Positions 12,101 through 24,100 of a DNA stretch of 64,000 bases are shown here, piece after piece; the first letter of the stretch is position 1; each line of letters begins with the position of its first letter. The stretch comes from Sipunculus nudus (Eukaryota > Annelida > Sipuncula > Golfingiida > Sipunculidae). Below the pieces are notes generated by a model. It did no database searches and was not told the DNA's origin. It was given only the letters and a program-made list of their open reading frames with translations. The DNA lies in the NCBI GenBank assembly GCA_026874595.1, contig CM049310.1, forward strand, positions 7,938,001 to 8,002,000, in the 5' to 3' direction. The translations under genes and the position numbers were made by a program.

Positions 12101-15100
12101 ATATGGGCCTTATATGTCACTTATAAGGCTTCCACATATAGGTCCCCTATAACTCCCATATATCCCATATATGTCCCTTATAACTCCGATATATGTCCCA
12201 TATATGTGCCTTATAACTCCCATATATGTGCCTTATAACTCCCATATATGTGACATATATGTGACATATATGGGACTTATAAGTGCCATATATGTCACTT
12301 ATAAATGACATATAACTCACATACAAGTCCAGTGTATGCACCTTCTGTGCTGTTTGTCAATAGCTCAGTTACTATCTGTTGTATGTTCTGTTTTGAAAGG
12401 TGTTTACTCTTTTCTTTATTCCACAAGCAATTACGTTAGATGATAGAAATTAAGCTTTGTGTGTGTGTGTGGTGAGCTTCCTGCACTGTGCAATTCCTTG
12501 AAATCAATGCTGGCCTGCAGTCACACTGGGGGTCATCAACTTCACACAGTCACATGGACGCAAACACATGAAACATAAAAGTAAGAAAATACAATAGCCA
12601 AAATTAGTGTTTATTTACACATTTGTAAACTGAAAATAATATTTTCATAAGATTTTTAAAACTCCCTGGTTCATTCAGATTTGAGAGTGTTGTCATTTTA
12701 GGGAATGAAGGCTGGAAGGAAATATACAGCCTTGCCACAGTCTAAATCCTTTTCAGTCCCCTCCTGTTTGACCTGCAAAAACAAATGTTACCAGTCTAAG
12801 TATACACATATAGTCATTATTGCTCAAATTAATTATTTTATTACATAAGTTTAAAGATAATCTTTTGACATTGATGCATAGTATTGCTTTTCTTAACATT
12901 AACATTAGTTTACCTTATCTGGAGGCAACACACAAGTCAAAAAATGAAAAGAATTTATTTCACTGAAAGTACATCTGCTCTCTATATAGGGGTTTTAAAT
13001 GTTCTGAAAATATGCCTGTTTAACATTTAGGATTATAATTTAACACAGTTGGACTTCTCAATTACTAACAGAGGAAGAGTTTTCCAGTTATACAGAGTAT
13101 ATACAAACATACAGATTATTAAATATACTGGTCACGGGACAGACACTGTGGCCTAAAGATGCTCATAGGTTCAGAAAGTAGGTTACTCAGTTGAAACAAT
13201 TTTAACATGTAAGCAGTTATATTAATATCCCATATGCACAATAAATGTTAACCACCAAATTTGCACTTCAAATATGGTAAGTTCCAGCTATTTGATAAAA
13301 AAAAAACCTTACAATTCATAACATTTCCCATTTGCTAAAAGATTTAAATGTTCCTTTATATGATTAACTGAATATGCTTACCAGACAATTCATGCAAGGG
13401 CTGGAGATATCTGGGCTCTCCTTATACTTTCTGCACCATTTCTTCATACTGGTTCTAAGAAAAGTAAAGAAATCATTACAAATCATAGAAACAAAGGTTG
13501 TTGGAAATAAATAATTAGGAACATGGAGTCTTGCATATTTTGACATTTAAGTAGACAAATTATTTAACTAAAAAAGGGCCTCACATCAATAATATTACTA
13601 AAACAGTACATCAATGATATATTGGTGATCAGTAATGTTCAAAATGACGTCTTGATCTTTTATGGTGAAATGGCACTAATACATGTACATGTAAAAAGAA
13701 ATCATTCAAGGTGGAATAAAAACCCACTCTTGATTAACCTGTAAATTGAACCGGATTTGATTTCTCTTTGGGAATCAAAACAGTACCTAATGAAATCATC
13801 TGATCCTTAGTGAAACAAATTCCCAAATTATTATGCTTTTTCTTTTGTGATGAAAGTGAATATGTCAGAAAAACTTCAAAGGAAAAGAAAAGTCAGAGGA
13901 CCAAGCCCTTTAAAGTGCTCATGACCTTTATAAAGAGTGTTCTTGATCTTCTGATGTCAAATTCAGATTAAATTCATACATATGGTTATGAATGGTTTAT
14001 GGGTTGTTATGAAACATAGTGTGTTATGTGTCAAATTGTTAATTAATTGGTGTTTACAGTATATGTAAATGACATGTAGAAAGGCATATTACCAAATTAA
14101 AGCTTAATTTAGGAGCTTTTGTGTGATAGACTCCAATAGTAAAAAAATATTTGATTAGTTGATATGTTTTGGTTGAGTACAGCAAACCTCTCTTCAATTT
14201 ATAAAAAAAGCATTCATCAAAATTGAGACAGTGGCTGTAAATTCAGCAATGATCAACAGTGTTAATGTTTACTTTGCCTGAAAAAAAACTTATAAATATT
14301 GTAAAATTAAACATTTTTAATCATATTATAACTTTTGGGCACTCTAGCAAGACAGAAAAATTCAAGTCAACTTGGAAAATGGAAAGGAACATAATTACCT
14401 TGTAGCAGCTTTTCTTTTCATGACCCAGAGTTCAACTAAATAATAACATGGTCAATAGCCATGTATAGGTTCAACAAATAAAATGGTAGTATGTGGTACT
14501 CATAGCATTTGTGTGCCGATTAAGCTTTATGTAGGTTAACTGATCAACCCTTCACAGGTAGGGGACATTCAGAAATTAAATCAATATGTAACTTTAGGGT
14601 CTGCTGCTGACTCTTGATTTTTCCACACCCTATTGCAAATAGCACCACTGAAAAGAATATGTTCTTAGCTTCCTGTTGGTGCATAGAACATGCACATTGT
14701 CACTATAGATATAGGGGCAACAGCATCAGCTTTTTGTAGAAAATGTGGTATTTTGTAAAAATGGGCCACCAAATAGAAAATGTTATCTTGAAACACACAA
14801 ATTCTGTTTTTGCAGGGCAAACCAAGATAGGTGAAGTCATCTTTATGCAATCACTGGTTTACTATGCAAAAATAACTTAAATAATGCAAGATTACTTACC
14901 AATGAGACATTTTTTCAGCTATACATTCCCCTTCTGCTTGAGCAGCTTGACAAAGAACTTCTCTTCAAAGTGTGTACTCCCTTAACGGTTACCGGATGTT
15001 ATCACACAGATGTAAACTGACTCTGCATGCCTTAGTTGTGCACAGCCTGTACAGTATTCATGTGACGTCACCACTATTCCAGGGCAGGGTACAGTAAGGT

Positions 15101-18100
15101 CAATGGCCCATTGCAGAGAGTGCTTGTACAGCAAGCTTGTCTGCTGGGGGGGGGGGAGGTTACATATACTAGTGAAATTTACTGATTAGAATGCTGGTTA
15201 TTGTCACAATAAGAATGCAGATACTTATTCTTTTTAAGTACCTCTGCTTTTATCAATGCTGTTGATTTTCAGTGGCAATATTTTACTGCTAAAATGTGTG
15301 GGTGCTGAGCTGTTTCTAAAACCAATATGATATTAGGTTAATGCCTATGTATTCCCATAATTGGTCAGTGGCACACTACATCAGTACCCTTTGTTCTGTA
15401 TTTATGAAGTAGTTATCAATTGCAATTAGATGCTGAAGTACTTGTATATACACTAAATTCCAAAAGAATTATTTTTTCTTATAATTATCAAGGGCACAAA
15501 TTATAACCAATGTGAAATATAGTCAAATTATTTTTTTGTATTGTGTTTTGTGTAAATGATGTTTTACTGCATGCATGATTACTATATTTTACACTTCTTA
15601 ATGAATAAGTCAGATGAAAAAAAAATTATTTATAGTATTATTTTTCTAATATACATAAAGTTCTGAGGAAGCTGGTTATTTTGATACCCATTTTAACATA
15701 CTTCTTCAGTATTTATTATTCAATTATAATTCATTTTCTTAAAACCATAATGGAGCTGGGACTTAGAAGTTTCTGCAGCATTTGTGTTCCCTTGGAAAAT
15801 GTCTAAGTCCTATCTTATAGAACAGTAAGCTCACAGTAAATAAACTTATAACTGACATATAACTGACATATACAGAACCCCTTCACGTTCACCTCCCTTA
15901 TATCTCCCATACAAGTCACATATAAATGAAATGTACAGAATGGCCTCATGTGCAACTCCCTTATAACTGACATATAACAAACATACAACTCCCTTATAAC
16001 TCACATATAACAATGCCTGACTAAACATATAGCTGCAATATACATATAACTCACATACACAGCACTTATATGGGAAATATAAGGGACATATAAGGCCCTT
16101 ATAAGGGGCATATAAGGCACATATATGTGAGTACTTTCCATTTTTGTAAGGGTGGTCACACTGCTCTGTTGTGTTAAATCTTTGTTTCTCTTTCATCCAT
16201 TTAGTCCTCTGCCTCATGTCGCATTACTCCTCAGTTTTTCTACCTTTGTTGCCAGGATATTCTAATTTGGTTTACTGTCTGCCATAGGTTAGACCTTCTG
16301 GAGCATTGTGTTTGGAATTTGACGGTCTTTTCGGACACAGATGTTCTGGACTAGGATGTTTCAGACAGGCCTTTAATTTTGCAAGGGAGGACGTTTCAGA
16401 CAGATCACTATTATTACCAGAAAATGACCGTTTGTTATTATAATTTTTTTGTGTATCAATGTACCCATATGTTAATGATATAATGTTCATTTGCCTCCAA
16501 ACTATGGGGATTTATTAGGGGTTCATTTTGTGGTATTTGTAAGCAAAAAGATACAGTATAGTTGGACAAGACAGTCCAAGCATATAGAAACTGATTGAAT
16601 GCCTTCAGGCAGAATGGGCATGTGTTGCATGGTGTTTTTCTGCAAGCAGATTGTGGAGTTCATAAAAAAAAGGTTTAAGAAAATTTACAAGGAATTTTCA
16701 AGCCAGATTACATAATCTGTGTGAGGATAGAGCTTCAGATAGAATTACCATCCCAGAACAGATTCGTGGTGACTCAGCACAACTTAAAGGGGGTCAGCCT
16801 AACATATAAATTAAAGGTGTGGATAATGAAGACTGCCTATGTGAACAGAACTTCCCATAAAATTGAAAAACTTTCTGAAATTATTACAACACCATGACAG
16901 AACCTATTAACCTATTATGGTGATTTTCAGAGCATGAGCAATAATATTTGTGCAACATTAAAATATTGCATATTTTATAAATTATATTCATATACAGTTT
17001 TGAGGTGTTATGTAAAATGAAGGTGTGGATAATGGATGTGCATCATTCTATTTTTTTATATATTATATTAATATATAATTGTATCCGCCAAAACGAAGTT
17101 TTGCAGATGCTATGTTTTTGACCGGGTTCGACCCCCACCGCCGCCGCCGCTGCGTTCATTTCCGAAGAACTCCTCTGAGACTACTGGACGGATTTTTCTG
17201 AAACTTACACAAATTATCGGGTCACATGTGAACTGGTGCCTAACCAAGTGGCCTTGACCTCTGACCTTTCCTCTCTGCCAAGCATCCATTTGTGTGTCTG
17301 TTTCTACACATAAACCCACATATCTCGGGAACTGTTTGACCGATCAGGAAAAAAATTTTACACAAATGTAGCCCTTGGATAGCTTTATAACATACACAAA
17401 AAAAGGTAGGCCACCTGCAACCATGTTTGCACAGTGTCCATCTTTTCATCTGCCTTGGCTAAAATCACTCATATCTCTGCAGTGGTTTGACTAATTCACA
17501 TAAAAGTTGGCATGCGTATACATCCTAGATAGCTTTCTTGATTTTATGACAGGTGGCGCCACCTACATTCATGTTAATGCTGTAGACATCCAAGCTTATA
17601 TCTCGGGAACAGTTTGACTGATCAGGAAAAAATTTTTACACAAATGTAGCCCTTTAATAGCTTTATAACATACATAAAAATGGTGGCACCACCTGCAGCC
17701 ATTTTTGCACAGAGTCCATCTGTTTGTCTGCCTTGGGTTAAAATCACTCATATCTCTCCAGTGGTTTGACCAAATTATCTGTAATTTGCCATGCGTATAC
17801 ATCCTGGATAGCTTTCTTGATTTTATGACAGGTGGTGCCAGCTTCATTCACGTTCACGCTGCAGACATTAATGCTTATATCTCCAGACTCGTTTGACCAA
17901 TCAGAAAAAAAAAAATTACACAAATGTAGCCCTTGGATAGCTTTATAACATACACAAAAATGGTGGTGCCACCTGCACAGCGTCCATCTGTTTGTCTGCT
18001 GTAGGATAAAATCACTCATATCTCTGCAGAGGTTTGACTTTTCCACCTGAAATTTTGCATGTGTATACATCTTGGATAGTTTCTCGTTCAAATAACAGGT

Positions 18101-21100
18101 GGCGCCACCTACAATCATGTTATGTGGCAGAGATCCATTCTAATATGTAACACATGTAACTCTATTTCCCCTTGCCACTCAATCCATGCCTCACTTCACC
18201 CGTCCTACTCTGACGGGATACACGTAGTCGCTTGTCGACTAGCTACCCGTATTCTAGTTTTAGGAAGTGGATAATGGTTACTGTATATGTGAAATTGTCA
18301 AAAAATACCACCAAAATAAGTTATACCTTGACAAGCAGTGCCCTATAGTGATCACTAATTCTGTCCTTCCTTCCATCTGTCCTGCCGTCAGTAAGTCAGT
18401 AACGCTTTCTTTGGCACACAATATCTCAACAACAATAAATTTGATCTTTCTCCAATTCACAGGGATGATTGGTACCTATGAGCGCTCCATCCCAATCAAA
18501 TAACACGCCTGCTAAAAATTTAAGATGGCGGCCAGACCACATTCAAGATTTTGTATTGCAGACATTATTTCAATCATATCTTCTTTAATATTATTTGAAC
18601 CTGTAGCATTTTTTCCCTAGTGCATATTGATAAAAACTTGTTTCTCTTTGTCATATTTTGAAACTATACACTATAAACTGTTTACCCATATTTAAACTAG
18701 CCCACCACTATCAGAAATTAATTTGGGGCCCTCTGAGCACCATTGTCTGACTATATCTTGTTTATTAATGTAATGGTGCAAAATGAATATTGATACATGT
18801 AAGACTTAAGATAAAGCAGACCTCAAATAATTCAATTGTCCACTATATTCTTCAATATTGTTGGAAATCACTACTTGTGAAAACATCCAACACAATTATC
18901 TGTCATAGTGAACATTGCAGAAGTCATAGCAAATCTTGTTAAAAATTTGTGAACACACCCTGATCGACACATCATAGGACAATAATATCAAAGCACTGCT
19001 TAATGTAATGTTTGCAGAAAATCGTAGACCATTGAATATACTTGTACATCATAAAAAATATTACTCAGTCACAAAGAGTCATTCCCTGTGATTCTTTAAG
19101 ACTGTGGCAGCAAAATGGCATGAAACGTTTACTCATGGCAGCAAAAAAATATCGCATACATAATTCACAATACCTTAGGTCTGCTTTACAAGGACCACAT
19201 AGATATTTCATGGGCTAAGATTGAAGTAAAGTGACATCCTATGACTATCATCTGTATCCAGTGATATGTTGTGTTATATCTCTTGAGGCATATCACCCAA
19301 AACTATTGCAAACCCAATGCCAACCATTAAATATTCCTAGTGTTATATATCTTGAGGAATATCATCCAAATCTATTGCAAACCCAGTGCCATCCATTAAA
19401 TATTCCTAGTGTTATATATCTTGAGGAATATCACCCAAATCTATTGCAAACCCAGTGCCATCCATTAAATATTCCTAGTGTTATATATCTCAAGGAATAT
19501 CACCCAAATCTATTGCAAACCCAATGCCAACCATTGAATATTCCTAGTGTTATATATCTTGAGGCAAATCACCTAAATCTATTGCATACCCATGCAGTGC
19601 CAACCATTAAATATTCCTAGTGTAATATTCCTAGTGTTGTATATCTCGAGGAACATCACCCAAATCAATTGCAAACCCGATGCCAACCATTGAATATTCC
19701 TAATGTTATATCTCTTGAGGAATATCCATTAAATATTCCTGGTGTTATATATCTAGAGGAATATCACCCAAATCTATTGCAAACCCAGTGCCAACCATTG
19801 AATATTCCTATAGTACTGTTATATATCTTGAGGAATATCACCCAAATCTATTGCAGACCCAGGGCCAACCATTAAATATTCCTGGTGTTATATATCTCAA
19901 GGAATATCACCCAAATCTATTGCAAACCCAGTGCTAACCATTAAAAATATTCCTAGTGTTATATATCTCGAAGGAATATCACCCAAATCTATTGCTAACC
20001 CAATGCCAACCATTGAATATTCCTAGTGTTATATATCTCAAGGAATATTACCCAAATCTATTGCAAACCCAGTGCCAACCATTGAATATTCCTAGTGTTA
20101 TATATCTTGAGGCAAATCACCCAAATCTATTGCAAACCCAGTGCCATCCATTAAATATTCCTAGTGTTATATATCTTGAGGCAAATCACCCAAATCTATT
20201 GCAAACCCAGTGCCAACCATTAAATATTCCTGGTGTTATATATCTCAAGGAATATCACCCAAGTCTATTGCAAACCCAGTGCCATCCATTAAATATTCCT
20301 AGTGTTATATCTCTTGAGGAAAATCACCAAAATCTATTGCAAACCAAATGCCAACTATTAAATATTCCTAGTGTTATATGTCTTGAGGAATATCACCCAA
20401 ATCTATTGCAAACCAAATGCCAACCATTTAATATTCCTAGTGTTATATATCTTAAGGAATATCACCCAAATCTATTGCAAACCCAGTGCCAACCATTAAA
20501 TATTCCTAGTGTTATATATCTTGAGGCAAATCACCCAAATCTATTGCAAACCCAGTGCCAACCATTAAATATTCCTGGTGTTATATATCTCAAGGAATAT
20601 CACCCAAATCTATTGCAAACCAAATGCCAACCATTAAATATTCCAAGTGTTATATATCTTAAGGAATATCACCCAAATCTATTGCAAACCCAATGCCAAC
20701 CATTAAATATTCCTAGTGTTATATATCTTGAGGAATATTACCCCACTCTATTGCAATCCAAATGCCAACCATTAAATATTCCTAGTGTTATATATCTTAA
20801 GGAATATCACCCAAATCTATTGCAAACCAAATGCCAACCATTAAATATTCCTAGTGTTATATCTCTTAAGGAATATCACCCAAATCTATTGCAAACCCAA
20901 TGCCAACCATTAAATATTCCTAGTGTTATATATCTTGAGGAATATTACCCCACTCTATTGCAATCCAAATGCCAACCATTAAATATTCCTAGTGTTATAT
21001 ATCTTGAGGAATATTACCCAACTCTATTGCAATCCAAATGCCAACCATTAAATATTCCTAGTGTTATATATCTTAAGGAATATCACCCAAATCTATTGCA

Positions 21101-24100
21101 AACCAAATGCCAACCATTAAATATTCCTAGTGTTATATCTCTTAAGGAATATCACCCAAATCTATTGCAAACCCAATGCCAACCATTAAATATTCCTAGT
21201 GTTATATCTCTTAAGGAATATTACCCCACTCTATTGCAATCCAAATGCCAACCATTAAATATTCCTAGTGTTATATATCTTGAGGAATATTACCCCACTC
21301 TATTGCAATCCAAATGCCAACCATTAAATATTCCTAGTGTTATATATCTTAAGGAATATCACCCAAATCTATTGCAAACCAAATGCCAACCATTAAATAT
21401 TCCTAGTGATATATCTCTTAAGGAATATCACCCAAATCTATTGCAAACCAAATGCCAACCATTAAATATTCCTAGTGTTATATCTCTTAAGGAATATCAC
21501 CCAAATCTATTGCAAACCAAATGCCAACCATTAAATATTCCTAGTGTTATATATTTCAAGGAATACCACCCAAATCTATTGCATACCAAAAGCCAACCAT
21601 TAAATATTCCTAGTGTTATATATCTCAAGGAATATCATCCAAATCTATTGCAAACCAAAAGCCAACCATTAAATATTCCTGGTGTTATATATCTCGAGGA
21701 ATATCACCAAAATCTATTGCAAAGCAAATGCCAACCATTATATATTCTTAGTGTTATATATCTTAAGGAATATCACCCAAGTCTATTGCAAACCCAATGC
21801 CAACCATTAAATATTCCTAGTGTTATATATCTTGAGGCATATTGCCCAGATCTATCTCAAACCTAATGCCAACCATTAAATATTCCTGAAACTTTTTTTT
21901 ATTAAATTATTAGTAGAAAGTACTGGTAAAAACATTTGCCATCTCCCTGACTGGATCCGTTTTTAGTTAATGTGTACCTGCTGACCAGAATGAAGTTAAT
22001 ATTACTGCTGGGTACTCTATGTGTTGCTGTAATTGGAGCCATATAAATCAGCTACATGACTTTAATGTGCTTCCAGAAATGAGATATTGATTCACAAGCA
22101 TCTTTAGGGTTCTGCAATCGCTGCTTATCAGGAATACAAGTTTCTTATACTTAGGATGGAGTGTAGCTTAGAGGTAAAAGAAGTGGACTATAGGAGATTC
22201 CATTAGCTGTGTGCACCTGTTGAAGCAGCACTGCATTCTGTTTAGCTGTTCCTTCCATATTATTTGATAGTGAAAGCCAGTATTCAAACCCAGCAGCAAA
22301 ACAGCATATGTAGGCTTTAAAAATCATTGCGACACCTTATGTAAATTTAACCATTTTGTCTAAAGAATATGTGTATGAAGGTTTCACCATACAGTGATAG
22401 CTTGTTATAGTTAAGTCTCCTGGATTTCAGGTTTTTATGCACTGCTAAAGGAATAAACTAGAGATCCTAATTTGCCATTATTAAGACATTATTATCTCTT
22501 GCAGCTGTATCAAGTTGTCACCAATTTATCCTTTGTGTCACTGGTAGGATTTCACTTACCAGGGACCTTCAGCTCTTAATTCCAGGTACAGATAAACAAA
22601 AACTAAAACATTATTCTGTAGCCCTATGCAAATCTCAGGCACCTCTTCCAGTAGGATCGTATATGTACATCAAAACTCTTTTAAAGTATTTTGGTCACTC
22701 TGCAGTATGAATCATTTGATCAACAGTTGTGTTTAGAGGTATCTAGGTGTATTAGTTAAGGATAAACCTGTATGAAAGCAGTGATTGAGCTGGTGTGTTA
22801 CACCAAGCATGCAGTTATGGTAACCTCCATCTTATGGCTAATTCAGGTCTTATTTGATTAAGTTTGATGTAAACTGCCTGATTAAAGTCACTGTATTTGT
22901 AATATGTCTGGCCAGCCAAGACTGGCTGCTGTGTCTGAGCCTGTGGGACTAGGCTGTTGGTGCAGTGCCATCTATATCCAGGTCCCAGAACTGAATCATG
23001 TAGTGACTCCTTAGAGATTTATATGGCTTGCATGGTAACATTTGGGTTACTGTTGGAATTGGGTGTGAACATCACTGGTCCTCAGTCAGTAAGGTTGCCA
23101 AGTTGTCTCTGTCCAGCCAGCAGAACAATGGGAGAGTGGAATAAAAGCTGTGTGAGTATAGCAGAGGATCTGAAGACCTAATCACCAGGGGTCTGGTGTT
23201 TTTCCACCGGGTAACAACTGGGGACTGATGCAGGGTTGTTCATTGAACACATAAACTTTATAGTAAATTAGGACTGGACCCCTGAGCATTTTACTCTGTA
23301 ACAAGAAGCAGCTTTTTATTAAATAAAAACAGTATGCCAAATTTTAAATTAAAAGAGGATTATACACATATTTCCTTAGAATGATTTCCAGAGAGATTTT
23401 GGAATAACGATTGTTTCATATTAAAATTAAATGAGGTTTTCTCCAAGTAGCAAAGGAAAGTTGCTGACTCAATGCATGTATGGCCATGTTTGCAGGATCA
23501 GTCATCAACTAACTGGAAGTAATGGTTTGCTCTGTTCATAAGTGGAGAAGCATTTATAAAGTAAGAGAGAAATTTTGGCGCCACCAAATGTTACATTATA
23601 TCATGGACAGGAGGGTAATATCCTGTGGCCTTAGGTTATGACATTGGATATCTTAGCTGAAGATCCTCGGCTGGAATTGCTGGTGCAGCAGACTCCAGGG
23701 AAAAACATTGAAATCACAATCGAACCACAAAGATTCATTTTAGTGTCTTAAATTCATGACAGGTTCTGACTCATAGATTAATCCTTGACATATGTACATA
23801 AAATGTGAAGTCCATTTGACATATTCTTATCAATAGTCCCCTTCATCCTGAATCAATAGCCAGCGCCACCTTCAGGCTATTGTTCCATCATTAATTGCTA
23901 ATAGATGTTATGCTCATATAAGAGTCTCAAAGGGGAGAAAACAGACCATCATTCTGTGTAAGCAAGATCAGATATAGTTCACAAGAAATGAGTTTCAGAA
24001 GAGGGACTTTAACAATATTAAGTAGATGTAGTTAAATTCTTAAATTCCAAGAACTGTAATCAAACCAGTGAGAGCAGGGTATTGCAGGTTGAAAACTTGG

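Noticed and set aside
15846-16217. 123-codon minus-strand frame
   Set aside because: Reading of the 11-bp satellite; composition (Tyr, Ile, Cys, Leu) follows the repeat.
17744-18118. 124-codon minus-strand frame
   Set aside because: Reads through the 279-bp tandem repeats; sibling frames in neighbouring units give the same peptide phrases.
19956-21866. 636-codon open frame
   Set aside because: It is the 69-bp satellite read in its stop-free frame. It begins at GTG, contains no Met codon and repeats 23 residues throughout; no promoter or splice support.
22160-22290. tRNA-like A box (tagcttagaggtaaaag) and ttcaaaccc
   Set aside because: Box spacing is about 100 nt and there is no cloverleaf; at most a degraded SINE.
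22957-23181. 74-codon frame ending near a gtgagt donor
   Set aside because: A possible acceptor (tctctgtccag, before 23118) and donor are present, but no phase-compatible partner exon was found.
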